Below, piece by piece: positions 27,158 through 35,609 of a stretch of 64,000 nt of DNA. This DNA comes from 3107 sp001483205 (GTDB lineage Bacteria > Pseudomonadota > Alphaproteobacteria > Rhodobacterales > Rhodobacteraceae): positions 2,046,001 through 2,110,000 of the forward strand of contig OZ219809.1 in assembly GCA_964291375.2 (NCBI GenBank), written 5' to 3'. A program made the position numbers and the translations under genes. Position 1 is the first letter of the stretch. Every line of letters begins with the position of its first letter. The notes under the pieces were generated by a model. That model did not search any database and was not told where the DNA came from. It worked only from the letters and a program-made list of their open reading frames with translations.

Positions 27158-28222
27158 ATGTCCGGTGTCACACTCAGCAAGGCCGTCAAGCGATTTGGTG
27201 ATCTCCAGGTCATCCACGGGGTCGATCTTGAGATCGAAGACGGCGAATTTTGTGTTTTTGTCGGCCCGTCGGGCTGCGGCAAGTCCACGCTTCTGCGCAT
27301 GATTGCCGGGCTTGAGGAAACGACCGAAGGGCATATCAGCATCGGGGGGCGCGATGTAACCCGCGCTGACCCGGCAGAGCGCGGTGTGGCGATGGTGTTC
27401 CAGACCTATGCGCTCTATCCGCATATGACCGTAGAGGAAAACATGGGGTTCGGCCTCAAGATGACAGGCACACCCAAGGCCGAGGTCAAAGAAAAGGTAA
27501 CCCGCGCCGCCGAAATCCTGCAACTGCAACCCTATCTCAAGCGCAAGCCCAAGGCGCTTTCAGGCGGCCAGCGCCAACGTGTTGCCATCGGCAGGGCAAT
27601 CACCCGCGGCCCCGAGGTGTTTCTGTTTGACGAACCGCTCTCCAACCTTGATGCAGAGCTGCGCGTCGAGATGCGGGTGGAAATTGCCCGACTCCACAAG
27701 GAAATCGGGGCGACGATGATCTACGTCACCCATGATCAGGTCGAGGCGATGACGCTTGCCGACAAGATCGTCGTGCTGCGCGGCGGGCGTGTCGAACAGG
27801 TGGGCAGGCCGATGCAGCTTTACCAGAACCCCGACAATGTATTTGTTGCGGGATTCATCGGATCGCCGGGCATGAATTTCCTCAGAGGCACGGTTTCGGG
27901 TCCGGGCAAGGTCCGGGTTCCGGCGCTGGGCGACCGAGAGATCAAAACTGGTGTGCCCCTGCCTGACATGAACACCGCTGTCATCGTCGGTCTCAGGCCG
28001 CAAGACCTGGGCGTACATCAGGCGGCATCGCCGGTCACGGTTGAACTGCGCGAGCGTCTGGGCGGCGTGGCCTATGACTATCTGAATACGCCGACCGGTG
28101 AGCGCATTATCGTCGAGATCAAGGGGGATGAGCCAATCGCGGCGGGGGCCGAAGTCGCCGTCGATTTCGACCGGGAACGGGTGTTCTTTTTTGACGCTGA
28201 AAATAACCGGCGGTTGCGTTGA
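27158..28222 (+). CDS. ABC sugar importer ATPase (UgpC/MsmK type)
   Basis: A 354-residue ATPase. Walker A GPSGCGKST (about 38-46), Q-loop VFQTYALYPHMTV, signature LSGGQRQRVAIGRA, Walker B FLFDEPLSNLD and H-loop YVTHDQVEA are all present, followed by a C-terminal OB-fold regulatory domain. GGGAGA lies eight bases before the ATG. It is the only ATPase in the galactoside locus and should energise the permeases at 23094-24858, although it is transcribed in the other direction together with the IclR gene. Confidence 0.93.
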   Translation: MSGVTLSKAVKRFGDLQVIHGVDLEIEDGEFCVFVGPSGCGKSTLLRMIAGLEETTEGHISIGGRDVTRADPAERGVAMVFQTYALYPHMTVEENMGFGLKMTGTPKAEVKEKVTRAAEILQLQPYLKRKPKALSGGQRQRVAIGRAITRGPEVFLFDEPLSNLDAELRVEMRVEIARLHKEIGATMIYVTHDQVEAMTLADKIVVLRGGRVEQVGRPMQLYQNPDNVFVAGFIGSPGMNFLRGTVSGPGKVRVPALGDREIKTGVPLPDMNTAVIVGLRPQDLGVHQAASPVTVELRERLGGVAYDYLNTPTGERIIVEIKGDEPIAAGAEVAVDFDRERVFFFDAENNRRLR

Positions 28223-28553
28223 GGCAAGCCGGGTTGCATCGCGGACCCACACGCAGATGGTTATGGCCACCATCGGGCAGAACCTGCTGGAGGCCGTAAA
28301 CAGGATCAGGCTCTCCCCACAAACCCCGGCAATCCCATAACCCCATACCGAAACCGGCGGGGGTCACCGGTGCGGTAGGACGGCGATGTCGGACGGGTAG
28401 TTTGGCCACCTATATGCCATTAGGCAGAGCTTCGCGCCGGAAGGTGTTGGCCTCATCTTCGCGCCGCGCTAAAGTGCTGAATCATGCCGCCGGTCACGCC
28501 TCAAAGCATATGGCCCATGGGGGCAGAACAGCCGCAAAAGAGGGGCGCAAAAC
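28223..28553. other. Intergenic stretch before acuI
   Basis: About 330 bases with no convincing gene. A weak imperfect stem (TACCGAAACCGG and CCGGTGCGGTA, 28347-28378) may end transcription of the ABC ATPase gene. The acuI ribosome-binding site AGGGG is at its right end. No clear promoter was recognised. Confidence 0.4.
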
Positions 28554-29546
28554 ATGTTCAACGCATTGGTTGTGGAAAAGGATGGCGACGGCAAAACCCA
28601 TGCCGCCGTTCGTCAGGTGGCGGCGGACGACCTGCCCGAGGGGCAGGTGACGGTCGCGGTGGAGTATTCCACGCTCAACTACAAGGACGGCCTGTGCATC
28701 GGCCCCGGTGCCGGGCTGGTGCGCGCCTGGCCTCATGTGCCGGGCATAGATTTCGCCGGCACGGTCGAGCAAAGTGCCGACAGCCGCTATCGCCCCGGTG
28801 ACAAAGTGGTGCTGACCGGCTGGCGCGTGGGCGAGACCCGTTGGGGCGGCTATGCACAGAAGGCGCGGGTTGATGCGGATTGGCTGATCCCGTTGCCCGA
28901 CGGGCTGACGACCCGGCAGGCGATGGCAGTGGGCACGGCGGGGCTGACCGCTATGCTGGCAATCGCCGCGCTGGAGGACCGGGGGCTGGACAAGGCCGAC
29001 GGGCCGGTGCTGGTGACGGGGGCGGCGGGCGGCGTCGGGTCGGTCGCGACCGCGCTTCTGGCCGCGCGGGGATATGAGGTTGCGGCGGTCACCGGGCGCG
29101 CCGAGATGGCCGGTTATCTGCACGCCCTGGGTGCGGCGACCATCGTTGCAAGGGAAGACCTGGCAGAGGTCACCCGCAAGCCGCTGGAAAGCGAGACCTG
29201 GGCGGGCTGTGTGGATACGGTTGCAGGGGCGATGCTTGGCCGGGTGCTGAAACAGATGAAATACGGCGCTTCGGTGGCGGCGGTCGGTCTGGCCGGGGGC
29301 GCGGTGATTGAGGGCGCGCTAATCACGCCGTTCATTCTGCGGGGCGTCAGCCTTGCGGGGATCGATTCGGTGATGCAGCCGTTCGGGGCGCGACAGAGGG
29401 CATGGCAACGGATTGCCGATGACCTGCCGCTTGATAAGCTGGAGGACATGATCCGGCCTGCAACCCTGGCGGATTTGCCGGGCTTGGGGGCAGAGATACT
29501 CAAGGGCCGGGTCCGGGGGCGTGTGGTTGTCGATGTGAACGCCTGA
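28554..29546 (+). CDS. acuI: AcuI/YhdH-type acrylyl-CoA reductase
   Basis: A 330-residue medium-chain zinc-free oxidoreductase. YSTLNYKDGLCI (about 40-51), PHVPGIDFAGTV and VLTGWRVGETRWGGYAQ are typical of AcuI/YhdH, and GAAGGVGSVAT (about 154-164) binds NADPH. AcuI reduces acryloyl-CoA to propionyl-CoA and protects marine Rhodobacterales from acrylate formed from DMSP. No other DMSP gene is near, so the source of acrylate here is open. Confidence 0.9.
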   Translation: MFNALVVEKDGDGKTHAAVRQVAADDLPEGQVTVAVEYSTLNYKDGLCIGPGAGLVRAWPHVPGIDFAGTVEQSADSRYRPGDKVVLTGWRVGETRWGGYAQKARVDADWLIPLPDGLTTRQAMAVGTAGLTAMLAIAALEDRGLDKADGPVLVTGAAGGVGSVATALLAARGYEVAAVTGRAEMAGYLHALGAATIVAREDLAEVTRKPLESETWAGCVDTVAGAMLGRVLKQMKYGASVAAVGLAGGAVIEGALITPFILRGVSLAGIDSVMQPFGARQRAWQRIADDLPLDKLEDMIRPATLADLPGLGAEILKGRVRGRVVVDVNA

Positions 29547-29618
29547 CATACTGGCTGAAGGTCGGGTTTTGAGTCCAAGTCCCGGCCCTGCTCCCGCCCG
29601 GTCGCCAGACCGGGCGGG
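29539..29618 (+). repeat. Dispersed repeat family A, copy 3, with terminator hairpin
   Basis: GCCTGACATACTGG, GGTTTTGAGTCCAAG and CTGCTCCCGCCCGG match the two copies near the first autotransporter. The right part folds into a perfect 11-bp stem, CCCGCCCGGTC-GCCA-GACCGGGCGGG (29593-29618), directly after the acuI stop codon, so it probably terminates acuI. Confidence 0.6.
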
Positions 29619-29654
29619 ACAGGTTGACCACCGATGCGCCAATATGCAGGTGTC
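29612..29654 (-). repeat. Dispersed repeat family B, partial copy
   Basis: The minus strand reads GACACCTGCATATTGGCGCA followed by TCGGTGGTCAACCTGTCC, similar to the fuller copies at 34549-34608 and 61581-61645. It partly overlaps the right end of the family A copy. Confidence 0.55.
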
Positions 29655-29840
29655 TTGTAAAGCCAAAATTCGGTCATTTGACTATAGGTGCGGAGCGGCA
29701 AGGGCGCGAGAACAGCAGAACGGGGCGTTGCATTCCCACAACGCATCGGCAGGGCAGTTCCCGGCCTGGGGTGCAAATGCCCCCGCCCGGGGGTATTCTG
29801 CCCGACGGGTGAGGGTTGAGCGGTAAAAGAGGATTGTTCC

Positions 29841-30281
29841 ATGCCTACAGCGGCTCGTCTTGTCGGTGGACTATATTTCGCCGGTCTGGCTTTCATCGTC
29901 TCGAGCATCGTCATTCCCTATCTGCAATCCGGCCTGCACGGGCCGTATTTCGGCCCTGTCAATTCCGCGATCGGCTTTCTGTGCGGCTGGCGGATCATGG
30001 GGCCGCGCGCCGGGGGGGCGCTCGTCAACGTGCTGGCGGCTGGCCTGACCACCGCTGTCTCCACCTATGTCGTCGCGCTGTTTGTCCATTCGGGCGTGAC
30101 CATGGTGAGGCTCGCGCTGCGCAGGCAGTATGACGGCGCGGTCGAGGCGCTGATCGGGTTGATCGAAGAAGCCTGGGAATACAACACGATGGTTCTGGCG
30201 CAGGATGTGGTGATGACCCTACTGGCCGGTGGTATGCTCGGTGGTCTGTTCGCCCGCGCTGCCGCCCGCCGCTGGTCCTGA
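29841..30281 (+). CDS. trgA: TrgA family membrane protein
   Basis: A 146-residue protein with four hydrophobic segments (about 8-26, 34-50, 56-80, 118-138). MPTAARLVGGLYFAGLAF, GWRIMGPRAG and VRLALRRQYDGAVEAL fit the TrgA family named for a tellurite-resistance locus in Rhodobacter. Its function is not well defined. The last 63 bases overlap the 3' end of the gene on the other strand, so the two transcripts are antisense to each other at their ends. Confidence 0.8.
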   Translation: MPTAARLVGGLYFAGLAFIVSSIVIPYLQSGLHGPYFGPVNSAIGFLCGWRIMGPRAGGALVNVLAAGLTTAVSTYVVALFVHSGVTMVRLALRRQYDGAVEALIGLIEEAWEYNTMVLAQDVVMTLLAGGMLGGLFARAAARRWS

Positions 30282-31271
30282 GGGCTCCGGCGACTGCGTT
30301 TGGGTGTCTGAGCCATCCCCTGATGCAAAAAAGAGAATGATAACACAAATGATAGACAGAAAGACGACGAAGCTGGCGGCAATGGCGGCGATCTTCCCGA
30401 AGGGAAGCAATTCGTCCTCGTCTGTCTGCTCGGTGTTGGTGTTCAGGACGGTGCGAAGCCTGTGAGATTCCAACTGTAAAGTCTCGACGGCGTGCCTTAG
30501 ATCACTGCGCAACTCACTGATCTCCGCAACAAGATGGGCGATGTCCCGATCACGGTCTGTCGCGGTTTGCACAGGCGGCGTGGCGCGTTTTGCCTTGGCC
30601 TTGGCCTCCGCCTCGGCTCTGGCTTTGTTGAATTTCTGCAACGCCTCATCCACTTCGGGGCAGTCAAGGCCCAGAGACTCCGGAACTGGAGCCTCAAAAA
30701 CCAGAACGTCAGGGTAATCCGATCCATGCGCGAAAGCGATGGCCTGAAGGCGCTCCATCATTCCTGCGGGGTTCAGAGTATCGGTATCGTGCAGGATGAG
30801 CGTCTCGCCAGAAAGCGCACTCCAGTTGAATGCGTAATCATCCATTTCTGAAGGGGGAAGGTCAGGACGATACATGCGAAACACGCCGATGGTAGAATCT
30901 ACCTGTGCGCACATCTGCTCAAAGAGGTGTTCAATTTCCGAATAAAGCGCGGGCCAGTCGGAAAAGGACTGGCCACCGTCAGGCGTCACGGCAACACAGG
31001 CACCCAGAAAACCCTGCCGCCGCCCGGAATCGCGGCAAGGGGCCACGGTACCGACCAGCTCGATAACATTGCCGTCCTGATTTTCCGCACGACGGAAAAA
31101 AACGGCGGCCTGATCGGGGGCCATCCGGTGAATATGGCCGCTATCGCCGCCACCAAACTCAAGCACACTCACGGTGTTGCCAACACCGGCCAGAACACCG
31201 TTTCCATACGCTTTCAGACCGCTGGTGGTTCCGAACACGGCGCGCCCGAGGACAGGCGCGTTTATTGCCAT
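30219..31271 (-). CDS. Membrane-anchored partner of GTPase, candidate GAP1-like protein
   Basis: About 350 residues, third gene of a compact operon. The N-terminal half is a globular domain that starts NAPVLGRAVFGTTSGLKAYG and includes an aspartate/glutamate-rich region; its fold resembles, by inference only, the GTPase-associated GAP1 proteins of conflict systems. A helical, charged segment with KARAEAEAKAKAK and a coiled coil (AHLVAEISELRSDLRHAVE) follow, then one membrane helix (IAAIAASFVVFLSIICVII) and a short S/T/E-rich tail. ATG 31271 overlaps the end of the GTPase gene by ten bases; ATG 31283 is also possible. I do not recognise a named family with certainty. Confidence 0.6.
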   Translation of the reverse strand: MAINAPVLGRAVFGTTSGLKAYGNGVLAGVGNTVSVLEFGGGDSGHIHRMAPDQAAVFFRRAENQDGNVIELVGTVAPCRDSGRRQGFLGACVAVTPDGGQSFSDWPALYSEIEHLFEQMCAQVDSTIGVFRMYRPDLPPSEMDDYAFNWSALSGETLILHDTDTLNPAGMMERLQAIAFAHGSDYPDVLVFEAPVPESLGLDCPEVDEALQKFNKARAEAEAKAKAKRATPPVQTATDRDRDIAHLVAEISELRSDLRHAVETLQLESHRLRTVLNTNTEQTDEDELLPFGKIAAIAASFVVFLSIICVIILFFASGDGSDTQTQSPEPSGPAAGGSAGEQTTEHTTGQ

Positions 31272-32239
31272 TCTTTGGTCCATCCGGTGAAGCGCTGCCA
31301 GAACGTTGGCCCCGGACGTTTGCCCGCGAACTGCTCGAACAGCCAGAAAAATATCTGCTCAATGTGGTGGAAATCAAACTCCATCAGACGAGGTTCGCCC
31401 TCGATGATCTCTATCTCACCCAGATAGAGGGGCGAAAGCAGCGGTTTCTTTTCTGGCCAGCCGCTCCAGATATTGTAGGTTCGGGGGCAAAACTTTTTCA
31501 AATAGGCTATCTGGGCTTCTGCATTGAGTTTCGTGAAGCCGGTTCTACCCGTCGCATCACCAAATTCACGCAATCGGCACAGTGATTCCTCCGGCTTTGA
31601 AAGCACAACGCCAATCGACATGCGGTCGAGAAGGCCGGGGAAACTCTTTTTCACGTAAGAGATGAAATTGGCAAAAAGGATGTCGTTCTCTTCCCTGTCC
31701 GGGCTGAGCATAAAAATCACGACGAATTTAAGCCGCGGATTTTCAAGATAGGCGCGCAAGAGCGGCTTCAGGTCGGGCATGACACCCTTTGCGGGCACCA
31801 CCTGTTGCAAAAGCTCGCCTGAGACTTCCAGAAAGCTGAAATTAGCGTCAAGTTTCTTGCCAGAAGTTGTTTGGGCGGTGATTTCGATTTCGCGAATGTC
31901 GCTTTCGGCTGCCGGGGTGCGTTCGGGAAAGCGCCCCTCAATCCATTGTTTATTCCAGTCGTTGATGATTGCGGGGCCTTCCCAGTCCGGTCCCTCCTTG
32001 TTGTCGGGAATTGCGATGTCGATGTCAAATTTCGTCTTACTTATTAGATAATTCATCATCATCCATTGAAGCGTTGTTTTTCCGCTGCCGGGGTAGCCAA
32101 AGGAAAACAGATAATGGCCCTTCTTCTTATTCGCTACATCCTCGACTGTCAGGACTGGTTTGGGGCGCAGGCGCAGAGGAATGCGCTTGGGGCCTTCGGG
32201 GTCTGTGCCAAAGGCGTGCGTGATGATCGGGTCTGTCAT
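31262..32239 (-). CDS. Atypical P-loop GTPase of a three-gene membrane system
   Basis: A 325-residue soluble protein. The start at 32239 (MTDPIITHAF) follows a G-rich Shine-Dalgarno. The P-loop is FGYPGSGKTT (about 47-56). The G3 position reads FLEVSGE (about 136-142), with Glu where DxxG GTPases have Asp, and FVVIFMLSPDREEND is followed by GVVLSKPEES, a likely G4 (about 212-219). Such features fit the TRAFAC-like GTPases of operonic conflict systems, but not a housekeeping Era/Obg protein. It lies between two membrane-protein genes (25 bases after the first, overlapping the next), which suggests a membrane-bound complex. Confidence 0.65.
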   Translation of the reverse strand: MTDPIITHAFGTDPEGPKRIPLRLRPKPVLTVEDVANKKKGHYLFSFGYPGSGKTTLQWMMMNYLISKTKFDIDIAIPDNKEGPDWEGPAIINDWNKQWIEGRFPERTPAAESDIREIEITAQTTSGKKLDANFSFLEVSGELLQQVVPAKGVMPDLKPLLRAYLENPRLKFVVIFMLSPDREENDILFANFISYVKKSFPGLLDRMSIGVVLSKPEESLCRLREFGDATGRTGFTKLNAEAQIAYLKKFCPRTYNIWSGWPEKKPLLSPLYLGEIEIIEGEPRLMEFDFHHIEQIFFWLFEQFAGKRPGPTFWQRFTGWTKEWQ

Positions 32240-32264
32240 GGAAAGCTCCCCCCCAATGCAAAAT

Positions 32265-33305
32265 TCATTCGATGATCCGCCTTTCGCCCGAACCGCGCGC
32301 GATTCCGGTTCTGACGTTCTTTTCCAACCGGCCCTTCCCGAACAGGGCAAATGACAGCAGGAACGGCAGAACATCGACAACCGAGGCGAGTATCAGCGAT
32401 ACGAAGGTGGCCATGAGGTTTGGCCTTTCCACAAACCCGTTTTGAAAGGCGTAGACGATTTCGCCCAACCGCCCGAGCGTCGGGTCAATGTTGCTGTGGC
32501 TGACCTTGCCGTCCTCCGGCAGCAGCGCATTGGCCTCGCGCTCTATGTCGAGAGAGATGTCCGACATCTCAGGCAGCGCATCAAGGCCGCCCTTGCTGAT
32601 AAGGACACGCGCGGCAGAATCGTATTCAAGCAGCGCATCATCAATGCGCCTGGCAAGAGCTTCGACAGCAGGCGTATCGGTCGTATGCAAAACAGTCGAA
32701 AGGATTGCTTCTGCCGCACTTTTGTAACGCTCATACCAGTCATTGACCACGCTCAAATCCGACCCTATGGGGGGCACCGCAAGGTTGGTGATCGAATCAC
32801 CAAGGATGCGTTCGATTTCCGCCATGTGGCTGCGGCATTCCTCGCCGCAACCGGGGCGAAGCGGGTCGTTGATCTGGTCACGAAGATTCGTAAGTTCAAC
32901 CGTGAGGTCTTTGCGCAATGTCGTCGCATAGCGGACGCTTTCCAGACCGGCCAGTGCTGCGCGGGTTTTGACCAGATCGTCGCGAAAGACCTCAACCTGT
33001 CTGGTGACGGTTGCCTGTGTGACATCTTCGCGCATGAAGTTGCTGTAAAGAAAGTTAAAATTCGAGGCGACGGAGAAGAACGCCGCGACAAACCATATGA
33101 AGACAGGCAGGCGATACCGCTTTTCGCCTGAGCGAAAATAGCTGATCGTCGCGTCCATGGTCAGGATGATGGCCATCAGAAAAACAACTAAGGGGAGCGT
33201 GACTTCCCCTGCGCTTTGCAAGAGGCCGTGATAGGAAAGGTATCCTGAAATGGTGACGGCAAGAACAAGGATAGAGGCGTAGGACAGGATGATGAACGCT
33301 GGCAT
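32265..33305 (-). CDS. Membrane protein with large soluble helical domain, GTPase operon
   Basis: A 346-residue first gene of the operon; ATG 33305 is preceded by AGGGA. Three hydrophobic helices come first (about 3-28, 35-57, 67-89), then a roughly 200-residue mostly helical region with the cysteine pair CGEEC, then one more helix near the C-terminus (MATFVSLILASVVDVLPFLL). No family was recognised. This layout, with membrane ends around a helical sensor-like middle, fits a receptor or effector for the GTPase encoded next. It is divergent from cysK across a 164-base gap. Confidence 0.55.
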   Translation of the reverse strand: MPAFIILSYASILVLAVTISGYLSYHGLLQSAGEVTLPLVVFLMAIILTMDATISYFRSGEKRYRLPVFIWFVAAFFSVASNFNFLYSNFMREDVTQATVTRQVEVFRDDLVKTRAALAGLESVRYATTLRKDLTVELTNLRDQINDPLRPGCGEECRSHMAEIERILGDSITNLAVPPIGSDLSVVNDWYERYKSAAEAILSTVLHTTDTPAVEALARRIDDALLEYDSAARVLISKGGLDALPEMSDISLDIEREANALLPEDGKVSHSNIDPTLGRLGEIVYAFQNGFVERPNLMATFVSLILASVVDVLPFLLSFALFGKGRLEKNVRTGIARGSGERRIIE

Positions 33306-33469
33306 ATCAATCCCTAATTCTAGTGCAGAGTAACGGCGTCCGCAATAGCAGGATGTTAGTTTTTTGTAAACCATAAATGTGGCCGGGCTATGACTTCCCG
33401 GCAGACGCTTGAGTTCCGCCCGCCCCCGGCCTACTAAAGGCACCGGACACAGCGAAGGAGTCGCCCCCC

Positions 33470-34507
33470 ATGCGCATCTGCAATGACCTGGCAGAGACCG
33501 TCGGCAACACCCCGCTGATCCGCCTGCGCAAGGCCAGCGACATCACCGGCTGCGAGATTTTCGGCAAGGCGGAGTTTCTCAATCCGGGCCAGTCGGTCAA
33601 GGACCGCGCCGCGCTCTACATCATTCGCGCCGCGATTGCGCAGGGCACACTGAAACCGGGTGGCGTGATCGTCGAGGGCACCGCCGGCAACACCGGCATC
33701 AGCCTGGCACTGATTGGCGCGTCGCTGGGGTTTCGCACCGTCATCGTCATCCCCGAGACCCAAAGCCGCGAAAAGAAAGAGATGCTGCGCCTGTGCGGGG
33801 CGGCGCTGGTCGAGGTGCCCGCCGTGCCCTACAGCAACCCCGACAACTATGTGCGCTATTCCGGGCGGTTGGCAAAGGCGCTCCGTGCCGCCGGGGAAAG
33901 CGGCGCGATCTGGGCCAACCAGTTCGACAATGTGGCCAACCGGCAGGCACATATCGAGACCACCGCCCCCGAGCTGTGGGAGCAGATGGACGGGCGGATA
34001 GACGGATTCATCTGCGCGGCGGGGTCGGGGGGAACGCTGGCCGGGGTTGCCCATGGCCTGCGGGAACGGAACGCCGGGGTCAGGATTGGCCTTTCTGATC
34101 CGGGCGGCTCAGCGCTCTATAACCACTATGCGAACGGCGCGCTGAAGGCAGAGGGCAGTTCGATCACCGAGGGGATCGGGCAGGGCCGGGTCACGGCGAA
34201 CCTTGAGGGCCTGCGGGTTGATCATGCCTGGCGGGTGCCGGATGAGGAGGCCCTGGGGGTGGTCTTTGATCTGATGGCCGGGGAGGGGCTGGTCATGGGC
34301 GGCTCGACCGGGGTCAATGTCGCGGGCGCGATCCGCCTGGCGAAAGAACTGGGGCCGGGCCACCGGATCGCCACCATCCTGTGCGATTACGGCAGCCGCT
34401 ATCAGTCCAGGCTGTTTAATCCGGCGTTTCTGCGCGGGAAGGGGTTGCCGGTTCCGCCATGGCTGAGCGAGCGGGGCCGCCCGCTGCCGGATGTTTTCGA
34501 GGGGTGA
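33470..34507 (+). CDS. cysK: Cysteine synthase A
   Basis: A 345-residue PLP enzyme that makes cysteine from O-acetylserine and sulfide. VGNTPLIRLRKAS (about 11-23), LNPGQSVKDRAAL (PLP lysine near residue 44) and EGTAGNTGISLALI (about 66-79) are present, as is GSGGTLAGVAHGL for phosphate binding. AAGGAG lies upstream of the ATG. The C-terminus is somewhat longer than in E. coli CysK, as in other alphaproteobacterial forms. Confidence 0.92.
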   Translation: MRICNDLAETVGNTPLIRLRKASDITGCEIFGKAEFLNPGQSVKDRAALYIIRAAIAQGTLKPGGVIVEGTAGNTGISLALIGASLGFRTVIVIPETQSREKKEMLRLCGAALVEVPAVPYSNPDNYVRYSGRLAKALRAAGESGAIWANQFDNVANRQAHIETTAPELWEQMDGRIDGFICAAGSGGTLAGVAHGLRERNAGVRIGLSDPGGSALYNHYANGALKAEGSSITEGIGQGRVTANLEGLRVDHAWRVPDEEALGVVFDLMAGEGLVMGGSTGVNVAGAIRLAKELGPGHRIATILCDYGSRYQSRLFNPAFLRGKGLPVPPWLSERGRPLPDVFEG

Positions 34508-34548
34508 CGGGGTGCGCTCGTGTCAGCCCGGCCTGTTTTATTCTTAGG

Positions 34549-34608
34549 GGCCTCTGCACACTGGCGTATCGGTGCCCAAATCGTCCGCCCGGCCAATATG
34601 CAAAGGTC
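34549..34608 (+). repeat. Dispersed repeat family B, full palindromic copy
   Basis: The ends GGCCTCTGCACACTGG and CCAATATGCAAAGGTC are inverted repeats of each other with three mismatches, around a core that includes TCGGTGCCCAAATCGTCCGC. It lies 42 bases after the cysK stop. A similar full copy is at 61581-61645, with partial copies at 29612-29654, 36689-36704 and 63125-63139. The size and symmetry fit a REP- or MITE-like unit. Confidence 0.65.
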
Positions 34609-34654
34609 TTTCAGGGCAGACACTTACCAGTTGATTAACCCGGTTGCCGGTGAT

Positions 34655-34720
34655 ATGCTGCTCGCCAACACGAAAGTCAGGGCATTAATGCTGCTCGCCA
34701 ACACGAAAGTCAGAGCATTA
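34655..34720 (+). repeat. Two tandem 33-bp units before ycsI
   Basis: A 33-base unit starting ATGCTGCTCGCCAACACGAA is repeated head to tail with a single difference (GGGCA versus GAGCA). The second copy ends 12 bases before the ATG of the hydro-lyase gene, so it forms that gene's leader. A regulatory role or simple slippage are both possible. Confidence 0.8.
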
Positions 34721-34731
34721 ACAGGCAGATA

Positions 34732-35577
34732 ATGACGCTGGCCCCCCCTCAGATAGCCACGGATGTGCGCCCGGTGACCGGGGTTCCCGCAGAGCTGCGG
34801 CAGGCCACGCCAGCCCGTATACGGCAGCAGATACGACAGAATGAACTCACCGGGCACACGGCGGGGATGGCACCTGGCTACCTTCAGGGCAATGTCGCAA
34901 TCGTCCCCGGCGACTATGCCGAAGACTTTCTCCGTTTCTGCCGGAGCAATCCGAAACCCTGCCCTCTGGTCGGCATGTCGGACAAGGGCGACCCGACACT
35001 GCCGTCACTCGGAAGAGATATTGACATCCGCACCGATGTCGGCAGTTACCGGATTTACCGGAACGGAGAACTGACTGGGGAGCGAAGGGAGATTGCCGAT
35101 CTTTGGCGCGACGATTTCGTAACCTTCATCCTCGGCTGTTCATTTTCGTTCGAGAAGGCGCTGATGGCCGAAGGGATCGGGCTTCGCCACATCACCCAGA
35201 ACAAGACGGTTTCGATGTATAAAACCAACATCCCGACAACACCGGCCGGGCCGTTCCGGGGCGAAATGGTGGTCTCGATGCGCCCCCTGACAGCCGGGGA
35301 CGCAATTCGCGCTGCTGAAATCACCAGCCGCTTTCCCGGCGCACATGGCGCGCCGATTCACTCAGGCAACCCGGCGGCCATTGGGATCGACGACATATCA
35401 TGTCCGGACTGGGGCGACCCGACCGAATTTCACGATGGCGAAATCGCCGTATTCTGGGCCTGCGGCGTCACTCCGCAAGTCGCGGTTCGTAACGCCAGAC
35501 CGCCTATCTTTATCACCCATTCGCCCGGCAGGATGCTGATCACCGACATCCGCAGCACCGACGCCAGGCGCAACTGA
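34732..35577 (+). CDS. YcsI/DUF1445-type putative hydro-lyase
   Basis: A 281-residue protein of the YcsI (DUF1445) family, related to D-glutamate cyclase and annotated as putative hydro-lyases. GHTAGMAPGYLQGNVAIVPG (about 41-60), FILGCSFSFEKAL, CGVTPQVAV and ITHSPGRMLITDI are the family motifs. A TRAP transporter gene set starts 32 bases downstream in the same direction, so the enzyme probably acts on the imported carboxylate. The exact substrate is unknown. Confidence 0.85.
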   Translation: MTLAPPQIATDVRPVTGVPAELRQATPARIRQQIRQNELTGHTAGMAPGYLQGNVAIVPGDYAEDFLRFCRSNPKPCPLVGMSDKGDPTLPSLGRDIDIRTDVGSYRIYRNGELTGERREIADLWRDDFVTFILGCSFSFEKALMAEGIGLRHITQNKTVSMYKTNIPTTPAGPFRGEMVVSMRPLTAGDAIRAAEITSRFPGAHGAPIHSGNPAAIGIDDISCPDWGDPTEFHDGEIAVFWACGVTPQVAVRNARPPIFITHSPGRMLITDIRSTDARRN

Positions 35578-35609
35578 AAACCTGACAAAACCACAGCATG
35601 GAGGCATAA

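Noticed and set aside
34520..34732. Small open frame with LLANTKVRAL repeated
   Set aside because: It only reads a family B repeat and the tandem 33-bp units; there is no start signal or family.
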